Assembly: GCF_028993635.1 (NCBI RefSeq)
Contig: NZ_CP118631.1
Location: 1,116,001 to 1,180,000, forward strand
DNA: 64,000 bases
Reading direction: 5' to 3'
Origin: Mucilaginibacter sp. SJ
GTDB taxonomy: Bacteria > Bacteroidota > Bacteroidia > Sphingobacteriales > Sphingobacteriaceae
The position numbers and the translations under genes are program-made. Every line of letters begins with the position of its first letter. Position 1 is the stretch's first letter. The notes beneath the pieces are model-generated. The model was given only the letters and a program-made list of their open reading frames with translations, was not told the origin of the DNA and made no database searches. Shown here piece after piece: positions 8,635-16,284 of the stretch.

Positions 8635-9292
8635 AAATACTTATCCCGTCGCCTACTTTATAAATTTCATGAAACTTGATTCCTTTCTTGTCAAAATGTT
8701 TTTTGTAAGCGGCATAACGCTGAAATATAAAGAAATCTTTTGCATAGCCGTCATGTACGGGAAATATCTGTTTAGGATGTAACTCATCAGCAAAAGCAGA
8801 AATTGTTGGTTCATTGGCAAATGGCGCCATGGTAACCATAATTAACAATTCAACTCCTTTAAAATTCAACAGTTTATCCTCCATCGAATCAACCGGGTGC
8901 AGCACTTTGTTATTGATCAGGAAACCCGTCATTTGTGGCAGTGGGTTATCCATGATAAGCTCATGCCTTACCGGGAATGCCTGGAGTTTAAATGGCCCTG
9001 CACGATGGGTACCCTCTTCAAGAAGTGTATATTTTAAATTGATCTTATCCAATTCCCTGCCTACCTGCGAATTAGTGACAACAGTCGCGCCGCTTAACTC
9101 TACAATACTTTTTAAGATATCTATATCGAAATGATCGGGGTGGATATGGGTGATCACAATAGTTTTTACATCAACAAACATTTGCGGTGTAACTAAACCC
9201 TCGGCAAAAGAAAACTTCCCCGGATCAAATAATAACTGGTAACCATCCAGCTCAAAAAGCAGGCACGAATGCAGGTATTTTGATATTTTCAT
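8633..9292 (-). CDS. MBL-fold metal-dependent hydrolase
   Basis: A 219-residue metallo-beta-lactamase-fold protein, soluble and without a signal peptide. The metal motif HxHxDH is at residues 49-54 (THIHPDH), and later metal ligands are likely the His in FPVRHE (about 110), the Asp in VDSM and the His in FPVHDG (about 180). The order fits the UlaG/YtnP-like small MBL hydrolases, which act on diverse small substrates; the substrate here is unknown. It stands alone on the minus strand between two repeat-rich gaps. Its stop codon lies within an inverted-repeat arm. Confidence 0.85.
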   Translation of the reverse strand: MKISKYLHSCLLFELDGYQLLFDPGKFSFAEGLVTPQMFVDVKTIVITHIHPDHFDIDILKSIVELSGATVVTNSQVGRELDKINLKYTLLEEGTHRAGPFKLQAFPVRHELIMDNPLPQMTGFLINNKVLHPVDSMEDKLLNFKGVELLIMVTMAPFANEPTISAFADELHPKQIFPVHDGYAKDFFIFQRYAAYKKHFDKKGIKFHEIYKVGDGISI

Positions 9293-9574
9293 AAGCAGAT
9301 AGGAGTTTATTTCCTAAAGATACACAGGAAAGGCTTATGAAGTTTGAAAAATCAAGCTGTCTTTTTGAGAAGTTATTGATATAAATTTCATTGTCGCCTA
9401 ACGGCTTTAAAAACGGATCATGCTGAGGCTCCCGAAGCATGGTGGGTTGGACCTCTGCGCACGAGTCTTCCACAGGCTCAGACTAACAGGCCATTTTATC
9501 ATTTCAACTTCAGGGTCCGCCGGATTTTCAAACTACCCATGGCAAGCTCTATACGCTTAACAAAGCGTTGGATT

Positions 9575-10915
9575 CTACAATAGTTCGGTAGCCAGATTGG
9601 CCAGTTCGCTCCTTTCCCCTTTTTGCAGGGTAATGTGAGCGTAAAGCGGATGCCCTTTGGCTTTATCTATTAAATATGACAGCCCGTTACTTTCGGCATC
9701 GAGATATGGGGTATCTATTTGATAAATATCACCTGTAAATACAAATTTGCTGTTTTCACCGGCCCTGGATATGATAGTTTTCACTTCGTGCGGGGTTAGG
9801 TTTTGTGCTTCATCAACAATAAAAAAGATCTTACTAAGCGTACGCCCGCGAATAAAAGCCAGCGGAGCTATCGAGATTTTATCGTTGTTAACCAATTCAT
9901 CAATTTTGGCCTGCATTTTTTCGTCATCACCAAACTGATCTTTTATGAATTTAAGATTATCCCATATCGGGGCCATATATGGGTCAATCTTTGATTTGAT
10001 ATCGCCAGGTAAAAAGCCAATATCTTTATTACTTAAAGGAACTATAGGACGGGTAACAAAAATCTGGCGATAATATTTACGCTGTTCAAGCGCACTTGCC
10101 AACGCCAGCAACGTTTTACCGGTGCCTGCATTGCCCTGTATGGTTACCAGCTTAATATCAGGATGTAATAAGGCATGAATTGCAAAGGACTGCTCCATAT
10201 TGCGCGGAAAAATATTAAGCACGGGCTGTTCTATAACTTTTTCAAGCTGTTTACTATGCGAATTGTAAAAACCTACCGTATCACTCTTTTTACCCTTTAA
10301 TACATAAAAGTGGTTGTTGGTGTACGAGGTGATCTTTAAATTTTCGGCCGGTACGTTTTCATTTTTATTCAGAGTTGTAATGAGCTTTTCAGTCACCTTA
10401 TCTACATCCGTTTTACCAGTATAAAGTTCCTCCAGATTTTTGATCTTGCCCGTTTCATAATCTTCGGCATGCAGGTTAAGGGCTTTGGCTTTGAGGCGAA
10501 GGCAAATATCTTTTGATACCAACACTACCTTTTTGCCAGGATTTTCTTCCTGTAAACCGAGGGCCGCGTTGAGGATGCGGTGATCCGTTTTATCCGAACC
10601 AAAAATCTGCTCGGCATCCTGGCCGGTAGTCTTAGTATCCATGGCAACTTTAAAGCTGCCTTTAGTTTTACCGTTAAGCGGGATCCATTCGTTGATCAGT
10701 CCATTGTGCGACAGGTCATCCATCAACCGGATAAAGCTTCGGGCCTCAAAGTTACGGGTATCATTACCGTTCTTTTTATTATCGAGCTCCTCCAATACCT
10801 GGATGGGTATGGCAACATCGTGCTCCTGAAAGTTTTGAAATGCGTTGTGATCATATAGGATCACAGAAGTATCTAAAACAAATATTTTCTTCTGGTTACG
10901 CCGGCCGTCCTTCAT
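9575..10915 (-). CDS. phoH: PIN domain plus PhoH-like ATPase
   Basis: A 446-residue, two-domain protein. Residues 10-150 form a PIN ribonuclease domain with acidic residues Asp15, Glu43 and a later Asp pair. Residues 230-446 form a PhoH P-loop ATPase with Walker A GNAGTGKT (261-268), Walker B FFIVDEAQN and the PhoH hallmark RGRTL. PIN-PhoH (YlaK/PhoH2 type) proteins are RNA helicase-ribonucleases that unwind and cleave RNA. Length and order are normal for the family. The ATG at 10915 lies about 55 bases downstream of the terminator of the candidate structured RNA on the same strand. In some bacteria such genes pair with an antitoxin-like gene; none is visible here. Confidence 0.92.
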   Translation of the reverse strand: MKDGRRNQKKIFVLDTSVILYDHNAFQNFQEHDVAIPIQVLEELDNKKNGNDTRNFEARSFIRLMDDLSHNGLINEWIPLNGKTKGSFKVAMDTKTTGQDAEQIFGSDKTDHRILNAALGLQEENPGKKVVLVSKDICLRLKAKALNLHAEDYETGKIKNLEELYTGKTDVDKVTEKLITTLNKNENVPAENLKITSYTNNHFYVLKGKKSDTVGFYNSHSKQLEKVIEQPVLNIFPRNMEQSFAIHALLHPDIKLVTIQGNAGTGKTLLALASALEQRKYYRQIFVTRPIVPLSNKDIGFLPGDIKSKIDPYMAPIWDNLKFIKDQFGDDEKMQAKIDELVNNDKISIAPLAFIRGRTLSKIFFIVDEAQNLTPHEVKTIISRAGENSKFVFTGDIYQIDTPYLDAESNGLSYLIDKAKGHPLYAHITLQKGERSELANLATELL

Positions 10916-10971
10916 ATCCGCCTAAAATAACGATTTTAAGGTTTGAAGAAAAATTTCTCCTCAAACAAAAA

Positions 10972-11023
10972 AACCTGTAAAAGCGAAAACGGGAGTCATC
11001 TCTTGCGATTTGAACTCCCGTTT
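10972..11023 (-). terminator. intrinsic terminator of the candidate RNA
   Basis: A perfect 10-bp stem joins 10987-10996 and 11014-11023 (ACTCCCGTTT on the plus strand at the right arm). Read on the minus strand it is followed by TTTTCGCTTTTAC, a U-rich tail. Confidence 0.7.
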
Positions 11024-11312
11024 CCAAACTGTTGTTTAACCGTAGTTGCCCAACAGCATCAAGTTTTGTGTATCTGTAACCGACATGATTTTCGTCAGTT
11101 GCTCTCTCGAGCGGGTCGACTATTTTCAATGTCACCGGTTTCTGTTGTTTCCCTCCGTAGAGTTCTTCTTCTTAATTCCGGTACCTCCTTTAATCACTTT
11201 CTTTTTTCTAAAGACTCTCGTCTTCTTCATTTTTTCTTGTGACTCAGGGACTTCCCTTGATCTTTAGTTCCCCCGAAGGTTCACCCGATTCAATTTCTGT
11301 TTTCCTGAAAGG
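10976..11312 (-). ncRNA. candidate structured RNA of about 340 nt
   Basis: The gap between phoH and the TIGR03915-like gene carries a complete transcription unit with no good gene. On the minus strand there is a promoter (TTG, 18 bases, TACTTTG), then about 335 bases rich in local pairing, then an intrinsic terminator. Visible helices on the minus strand include CTGTTG with CAACAG around positions 11055-11028, a GCTC-GAGA-GAGC hairpin around 11115-11104, and an outer AACCG/ACAT pairing with ATGT-CGGTT that closes it. A purine-rich stretch could encode a 32-residue, very basic peptide (minus strand, 11230-11132), but its AGA-rich codons are unlike neighbouring genes. I do not recognise it as 6S, tmRNA, SRP or RNase P RNA. 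Confidence 0.5.
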
Positions 11313-11316
11313 CTGT

Positions 11317-11344
11317 CAAAGTACGTCGTTCTTGATGATTTCAA
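11317..11344 (-). promoter_or_regulatory. promoter of the candidate structured RNA
   Basis: On the minus strand TTG (11344-11342) is followed after 18 bases by TACTTTG (11323-11317), close to the Bacteroidota TTG/TAnnTTTG pair. Transcription would begin near 11312-11310. Confidence 0.45.
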
Positions 11345-11387
11345 TATCGGGACATTACTGTGATTTGGCAAATATTTTTGATTGTTT

Positions 11388-11511
11388 TTATTAACAGGTT
11401 ATTAACAACAAATCAACACTTATCAACATTAACGTTCAGTCCATCTCAAGTATAAATTAAGGTAATTTACTGAAATACAAGCTACGTTATTAACATTGTC
11501 CATTATCAACA
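11388..11511. promoter_or_regulatory. cluster of five TTAT(T/C)AACA boxes
   Basis: The nonamer TTATTAACA occurs at 11388, 11399 and 11487, and TTATCAACA at 11420 and 11503, all on the plus strand within 124 bases. TTATCAACA differs from the classic DnaA box TTATCCACA at one base. The cluster lies just upstream of the candidate RNA promoter and downstream of the repair cassette. It may bind DnaA or another protein; AT-richness alone could produce some copies. Confidence 0.4.
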
Positions 11512-11569
11512 AAGGACGTGAAAAACTATTTCTATCGAAAGAGAAAAAACGCGTAAAATAATAAAAACG

Positions 11570-12328
11570 CTAAATTTTCTCTGTTAAATGCCGCCAATAT
11601 CGCTTGGGAATATGGCGTATATGAAGCCCGGTGTTTTTGCGCGAAGGAATGTATAAACTGGCAAAATAATCTTTCCAAAGGTTTTGATAAACACCTTCAT
11701 CCTCACTATAAGCGGCAATGACATTAATTGGTTTATTTAATTCGGCAAAATCCATTTCAATGAATTGCGTATCATGCAGGTCATAATATAAGCCATATGC
11801 CCTTTTAACATCATAGATCATCCATTTTTGATCGGCATACCGGCTTTTGAAGTGCTTAATCAATAAAGGCAATACGTTAAAATCAGGTTCGATAGCCGCA
11901 TAAAAAGTACCATCATTCAGTTTTTGAAACCTAACAAAAGCTTCCATCCTGTGTTTTTCGCGCCGCACCATTTTTAAAATTTCCGACAGGCGCATCACAT
12001 ATTTATTCCCGTAATCTTCTTCAATATTTTGGTCGCTGTCAAAAACATGGCGGATAAAACCAAGCACGTTGCAGTCTTCGCCGGCAATTTCGGCCATGTG
12101 ACTAATGTAAAGGCGCTGCACACCGGCAGCTGAAAGTTTTTTCCGCAATCCCTTTAATACCCGGCCGGCGCGCGCCTCGTCAGTAACAATAGGAATTATC
12201 TCTTCAAACAACGCACCGCTGCGCCACTCTCCTTTCAATAACTTTACAGGATACAGTTTACGTTCGTAAATCTCGAACACAGCTGTAAGGAGCCCCTCAA
12301 ACGTTCCGTCATAAACCAGCGTGTTCAT
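11570..12328 (-). CDS. TIGR03915-like putative DNA metabolism protein
   Basis: A 252-residue protein that opens with LVYDGTFEGLLTAVFEIYE and contains RLYISHMAEIAG and KMVRREKHRMEAFVRFQKL. These are hallmarks of the TIGR03915 family, which is found beside a DNA-repair radical SAM protein and is often fused to or next to a uracil-DNA-glycosylase-like domain. Its biochemical role is unknown. It ends KRYWRHLTEKI, a usual family ending, so no glycosylase domain is fused here and it is the short version. It starts one base after the stop of the radical SAM gene and is clearly co-transcribed with it. Confidence 0.82.
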   Translation of the reverse strand: MNTLVYDGTFEGLLTAVFEIYERKLYPVKLLKGEWRSGALFEEIIPIVTDEARAGRVLKGLRKKLSAAGVQRLYISHMAEIAGEDCNVLGFIRHVFDSDQNIEEDYGNKYVMRLSEILKMVRREKHRMEAFVRFQKLNDGTFYAAIEPDFNVLPLLIKHFKSRYADQKWMIYDVKRAYGLYYDLHDTQFIEMDFAELNKPINVIAAYSEDEGVYQNLWKDYFASLYIPSRKNTGLHIRHIPKRYWRHLTEKI

Positions 12329-12329
12329 A

Positions 12330-13586
12330 TTAAAACAGGTTAAGTTGGGTTTGTGTATTTTTAATGTACTTGCTTTGCGATTGAGCCATAATAAATTGCT
12401 TAATGTTTTGCCCCGTTAAATCCCGCCGTTCAAATTCATTGCTTTTGCAGGTAATAAAGTATCGCGCCCGGTTAATGGCCACTCCTATTTTTTTTAGCTG
12501 TTCCCAGCCCAACCCGGAAAATTTACGTGCAGCCACAATTTTTTGTGCCGATAACAAACCGATACCCGGCACCCGGAGGATCAGTTGCAAATCGGCCTTA
12601 TTGATATCAATAGGAAAAGCGTACATATTGCGGATAGCCCAGCTGAGTTTGGGATCAATATCCAGATCAAGTAATGGATTTTGATTATTGACGATCTCGT
12701 TTACATGGAAACCATAAAAACGCATGAGCCAGTCGGCCTGATATAAACGATTTTCACGCACCAGCGGCACCGCGGTATTAAGGGCAGGTAGCCGCTTATC
12801 GGCCAGCACAGGTACATAGCCCGAATAGTACACCCGCTTTAAATTGAAACTCTTATAAAAATAATCAGCCGATTGCAACACCTGCTGATCGCTTTCCGGT
12901 GTGGCGCCTACAATTACCTGGGTACTTTGTCCCGCTGGTGCAAATATGGGCGCGTTTTTGAAAAGCTTTTTCTCTTCTGTATTTCGAATGATCTCCTGGT
13001 TCAAAAAACGCATCGGATCAATCATGTCCTGCCGGTTTTTATCAGGTGCCAGCAGCTTTAATCCGGCCTCGGTTGGCATTTCCAAATTCACGCTGAGCCT
13101 ATCTGCATATAAGCCAGCTTCGTGCATCAGCTCGGCATTTGCGCCGGGGATGGATTTTAGATGGATGTATCCGTTAAAATTATGCTCGGTTCGCAGTTTT
13201 TTAGCTACGTGCACTAATCGCTCCATGGTATAATCAGCATTTTTAAAAATACCGGAGCTTAAAAACAAGCCTTCAATGTAATTGCGGCGATAAAAGTTAA
13301 TGGTAAGGTCAACCACTTCCTGCACCGTGAAGGCGGCCCGTTTGATATCATTATTTTTCCGCGACACACAATAAGCGCAATCAAAAATACAATGATTGGT
13401 AAGCAGTATCTTCAATAACGAAACACAACGCCCATCTTCCGTATAGCTATGGCAAATTCCGTTACTGGCATTTCCCAAACCCTTGTCCTTATTTTTCCTG
13501 TCACTTCCGCTCGATGCACATGATACATCATACTTAGCCGCATCGGCCAAGATATTGAGCTTTTCCGTTATCCTGTCTACATTCAT
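12330..13586 (-). CDS. putative DNA repair radical SAM protein (TIGR03916-like) with helix-hairpin-helix
   Basis: A 418-residue radical SAM protein. The 4Fe-4S motif is CIFDCAYC (Cys66, Cys70, Cys73). Three more cysteines precede it (23, 45, 54) in CASSGS, GICHSY and GRC, and a helix-hairpin-helix DNA-binding unit lies at about 330-375 (LRVPGIGLLSAQKIVAAR). This layout matches the putative DNA modification/repair radical SAM family that always partners the TIGR03915 protein. I use the ATG at 13586; the TTG three codons earlier lies inside the -7 box. With the ATG the mRNA would be leaderless. A 15-base palindrome overlaps the promoter, suggesting a repressor, possibly damage-responsive. Confidence 0.88.
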   Translation of the reverse strand: MNVDRITEKLNILADAAKYDVSCASSGSDRKNKDKGLGNASNGICHSYTEDGRCVSLLKILLTNHCIFDCAYCVSRKNNDIKRAAFTVQEVVDLTINFYRRNYIEGLFLSSGIFKNADYTMERLVHVAKKLRTEHNFNGYIHLKSIPGANAELMHEAGLYADRLSVNLEMPTEAGLKLLAPDKNRQDMIDPMRFLNQEIIRNTEEKKLFKNAPIFAPAGQSTQVIVGATPESDQQVLQSADYFYKSFNLKRVYYSGYVPVLADKRLPALNTAVPLVRENRLYQADWLMRFYGFHVNEIVNNQNPLLDLDIDPKLSWAIRNMYAFPIDINKADLQLILRVPGIGLLSAQKIVAARKFSGLGWEQLKKIGVAINRARYFITCKSNEFERRDLTGQNIKQFIMAQSQSKYIKNTQTQLNLF

Positions 13587-13592
13587 ACCAAT

Positions 13593-13614
13593 CAAAAATA
13601 CTAATATTATTAGT
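13593..13614 (-). promoter_or_regulatory. -7 box overlapping a palindromic operator candidate
   Basis: On the minus strand TATTTTTG (13600-13593) is a perfect TAnnTTTG box, 6 bases before the ATG at 13586. Directly upstream and sharing one base is the perfect palindrome ACTAATATTATTAGT (13600-13614). A protein bound there would block the promoter of the repair cassette. Confidence 0.5.
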
Positions 13615-13667
13615 AATTAATAAAAACGCAGTTAAAATATCTTACAACCACAGCTTGGTTATCTTGC

Positions 13668-13700
13668 AAAAAAAAGACCGCCCCATAACAGGGCGGCCTT
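13668..13700 (-). terminator. intrinsic terminator of the Hsp20 gene
   Basis: On the plus strand AAGACCGCCC (13674-13683) pairs with GGGCGGCCTT (13691-13700) with one mismatch, preceded by a run of eight A. Read on the minus strand this is a stem followed by a U-run, 38 bases after the Hsp20 stop. Confidence 0.8.
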
Positions 13701-13737
13701 CAAACCAAACTAACTACTTTATGAAAACAGCCTTTAA

Positions 13738-14178
13738 TTATTTCACAGCTATTTCTCTTGTTTGAAATTTAGCTTCTTCTCTTTTTGCTACGGTGAGCTT
13801 CAGGATACCATCGGTATAATCTGCTTCAATTTTTGATTGATCAGCGCTTTCGGGTAATGTGAATGACCTTACAAATGAATTGTAGCTATATTCACGTTTA
13901 CTAAATTTTTTACCTTCTTCAACATTTTCGGCTTTCTTTTCTGCAGCTACGCTCAATACGTTTTTGTCAAGATTGATTTTAAAATCTTCTTTCTTTAAGC
14001 CAGGTACAGCCAGTTCAACATGAAATTCATTTTCAGTTTCTGCAATGTTTACCGCAGGTACACGGGCGATTAACTTATCGTTTAAAAACGAGTCATTGAT
14101 CAGTGAATCAAATACATCGCTAAAAAATGGGTTAGCTGAAGTGTTTTTAAGGCCGTTGTTAAATTTTACTAATGTCAT
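13738..14178 (-). CDS. Hsp20/alpha-crystallin small heat-shock protein
   Basis: A 146-residue protein with an N-terminal arm (about 1-40), an alpha-crystallin domain (about 42-135) containing VNIAETENEFHVELAVPGLKKEDF split over two strands and the GILKLTVAKRE edge, and a short C-terminal tail with the I-x-V-type anchor REIAVK. Small heat-shock proteins hold unfolding proteins for refolding by other chaperones. The length is typical. It is a single-gene unit with its own intrinsic terminator. Unusually for this genome it has a strong Shine-Dalgarno sequence, AGGAGGA, 7 bases before ATG, which suggests high translation. Confidence 0.93.
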   Translation of the reverse strand: MTLVKFNNGLKNTSANPFFSDVFDSLINDSFLNDKLIARVPAVNIAETENEFHVELAVPGLKKEDFKINLDKNVLSVAAEKKAENVEEGKKFSKREYSYNSFVRSFTLPESADQSKIEADYTDGILKLTVAKREEAKFQTREIAVK

Positions 14179-14185
14179 TTTTATA

Positions 14186-14192
14186 TCCTCCT
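14186..14192 (-). promoter_or_regulatory. strong Shine-Dalgarno of the Hsp20 gene
   Basis: The minus strand reads AGGAGGA ending 7 bases before ATG. Such purine-rich sites are rare in front of Bacteroidota genes, including the neighbours in this window. Confidence 0.7.
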
Positions 14193-14314
14193 AAAGTTTT
14201 GTTTTTTGTTAACTTCGTAACCTATTGATCAACTGCTGTACCAACAGCAAAACCGTCTATACCAAACGACAAAAAGTCACTATTAAATATTTTAGGCGGA
14301 CAAAATGACCGAAA

Positions 14315-14761
14315 ATGGCTGAAAAACTTACAGATTATAAATATAAAACCCTTATCCCCATCCGCTTTTCGGATATCGATTCATTTGGACACGTAAACAA
14401 CGCTGTATATCTTACTTATTTTGAAATAGCCAGGATTGGGTATTGGAAAGAAATTATTAACTGGGACTGGAGCAATACCGGCATTATTTTGGGCCGTTCG
14501 GAAATCAATTACCTAAAACCGATTACCGTTCAGGATAATATTGCCTGCTATGTACGTACCATTCGTATAGGTAATAGCAGCTTTGATATAATGCACGTGT
14601 TGGTAAAAATTACCCCTAATGGCGAGGAAATTGTAACAACCGGCAAAACGGTTTGTATCAGCTACGATTACTCGGCCAATAAATCTGTTTCTATTCCATC
14701 ACCTGAAAGGCATAGGATGATCAATTATGACGAACCGAGGTTAATTTTAAATACGAATTGA
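14315..14761 (+). CDS. hotdog-fold acyl-CoA thioesterase (4HBT type)
   Basis: A 148-residue hotdog protein. The segment IRFSDIDSFGHVNNAVYLTY near residues 16-35 carries the 4-hydroxybenzoyl-CoA thioesterase-type active-site pattern, with Asp and HVNN just before the central helix. Such enzymes (YbgC/FadM-like) hydrolyse acyl-CoA esters; chain-length preference cannot be read from sequence. It is transcribed divergently from Hsp20 and converges with the GlcD-type oxidase gene across a repeat-rich gap. The start is the ATG at 14315; an ATG 11 bases upstream is out of frame. Confidence 0.85.
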   Translation: MAEKLTDYKYKTLIPIRFSDIDSFGHVNNAVYLTYFEIARIGYWKEIINWDWSNTGIILGRSEINYLKPITVQDNIACYVRTIRIGNSSFDIMHVLVKITPNGEEIVTTGKTVCISYDYSANKSVSIPSPERHRMINYDEPRLILNTN

Positions 14762-14768
14762 TGTATTG

Positions 14769-14884
14769 ATGTGCAGATGAAGCTTGTATTGTGCAGATTT
14801 CAAATATGCAGATGGAGCTTACATATCTAATTCAAACATTTACGCACCTGAAATCTGCACATCCATAATCCGCACATCTGAAAT
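14769..14884. repeat. imperfect intergenic inverted repeat (GTGCAGAT word)
   Basis: The word GTGCAGAT(TTCA) appears three times in the left half, and its reverse complement (TGAAATCTGCAC) appears two to three times in the right half, giving a long imperfect dyad between two convergent genes. It may act as a shared terminator but lacks a T-run. Confidence 0.6.
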
Positions 14885-16282
14885 CTAAAATATCTTCCCG
14901 GGATTTAAAATCCCTTTAGGATCAAACACTTGCTTTATCCCTTTCCATAATGCAAAATGTATATCTGAATATTTTATCGGCATAAAATCTTTTTGCACCA
15001 GGCCTATGCCGTGCTCACCAGATAAGGTACCACCAAGAGATACGGTTAATTCAAATATTTCCCTGATGCCGAACTTCAGCTTGTTATTCCAGTCCTCATC
15101 GCTCATGTTGGCTTTAATGATATTTACATGCAGGTTTCCATCGCCTGCATGGCCATAACAAACTGATTCAAAGCCATATTTAGCTCCGGTTTCTTTTATT
15201 CCCTTAATTAATTGTGGCAGTGCGGCACGCGGCACAACAGTATCTTCCTCTTTATAAACCGAGTTTGATTTTACCGATACCGCCATGGTACGCCTTAAAC
15301 GCCAGAGTTCTTCTTTCTGGGCAGTCGAATCGGCAAACAACACATCACGGCAATCAAACTCTTCAAGCACTGCATTTATTTTTTCGCAATCGGTAAAAAT
15401 CACATCCTGGTTGGTGCCATCTACTTCAATCAATAAGAACGCTTCAATACCATCCTGCAAATCAAAAGCAATATCATCATGCTCCTTAACCCACTCCACT
15501 CCTCTTCGCTCCATAAACTCCAGTGCAGACGGGATGATCCCTGCCCTGAATATAGCCGAAACAGCTGCGCAAGCCATTTCATTGGTTGGGAATAAGGCCA
15601 GCATTAAAGCATCTAAAGTGGGCGCAGGAATAAGCTTCACCACAATTTTAGTGACAATGCCAAGAGTGCCTTCCGAACCGATCATCAATTGGGTTAAATT
15701 ATAACCTGATGCATATTTAAGCGTATTTGCACCCGTCCAGATGATCTCGCCCGATGTTAAAACCACCTGTAAGTTCAGCACATACTCCCTGATGGTTCCA
15801 TATTTAACAACCCGCGGCCCGCCCGAACCATGAGATACGTTGCCTCCAATAAAGCAACTACCTTTACTGGCCGGATCAACGGGGTATAACAAACCTTTTA
15901 CAGCTACGGCGTTCATGAACTCTTCGGTTATAACGCCGGGCTCAACAGTAGCCTGCAGGTTTTGCTCATCAATTTCAAGAATTTTATTAAAACGCTCCAT
16001 GGCTATCAGCAAACCGCCATTAACCGGCAGGGCGCCACCGCTTAAACCAGTACCTGCCCCGCGCGGTGTTACCGGGATCAGGTTTTCGTTACAGATTTTC
16101 AACAATGCAGCAACTTCTTCGGGGGTTTGCGGACGGGCTACAACTTCCGGATAATAAACCAGGTCTTCGGTTTCGTCATGGCTGTACTTTTCGAGGCTTT
16201 CGTGGCCGGTTAAAACATTACCGGTGCCAACAATTGCGGTTATAGCCTCTAATATTTGAGCCGATATTTTATTGAATTCCAT
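14885..16282 (-). CDS. GlcD-type FAD-linked (S)-hydroxyacid/glycolate-D-lactate oxidase
   Basis: A 465-residue flavoprotein of the glycolate oxidase subunit D/D-lactate dehydrogenase family. The FAD-binding type 4 domain holds VTPRGAGTGLSGGALP near residues 74-89, SHGSGGPRVVKYGT and YNLTQLMIGSEGTLGI. The C-terminal domain has the HAGDGNLHVNI motif and ends HGIGLVQKDFM with a metal-type GEHG. It should oxidise a 2-hydroxyacid, giving a 2-oxoacid and reduced FAD; the electron acceptor is unknown. The length matches GlcD alone; no GlcE or GlcF follows. The folB gene lies directly upstream (2-base gap) in the same operon, a link with no obvious pathway. Confidence 0.88.
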   Translation of the reverse strand: MEFNKISAQILEAITAIVGTGNVLTGHESLEKYSHDETEDLVYYPEVVARPQTPEEVAALLKICNENLIPVTPRGAGTGLSGGALPVNGGLLIAMERFNKILEIDEQNLQATVEPGVITEEFMNAVAVKGLLYPVDPASKGSCFIGGNVSHGSGGPRVVKYGTIREYVLNLQVVLTSGEIIWTGANTLKYASGYNLTQLMIGSEGTLGIVTKIVVKLIPAPTLDALMLALFPTNEMACAAVSAIFRAGIIPSALEFMERRGVEWVKEHDDIAFDLQDGIEAFLLIEVDGTNQDVIFTDCEKINAVLEEFDCRDVLFADSTAQKEELWRLRRTMAVSVKSNSVYKEEDTVVPRAALPQLIKGIKETGAKYGFESVCYGHAGDGNLHVNIIKANMSDEDWNNKLKFGIREIFELTVSLGGTLSGEHGIGLVQKDFMPIKYSDIHFALWKGIKQVFDPKGILNPGKIF

Positions 16283-16284
16283 GA

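Noticed and set aside
9252..9473. Minus-strand open frame upstream of the metallo-hydrolase gene
   Set aside because: It covers a degenerate intergenic hairpin region (CATGCT with AGCATG at 9419-9441) and has no recognisable features.
10896..11242. Open frames on both strands in the phoH upstream gap
   Set aside because: The plus frame is Ser/Leu/Phe-rich and the minus frame runs across the terminator hairpin into phoH. Neither has a plausible start or family; a structured RNA fits better.
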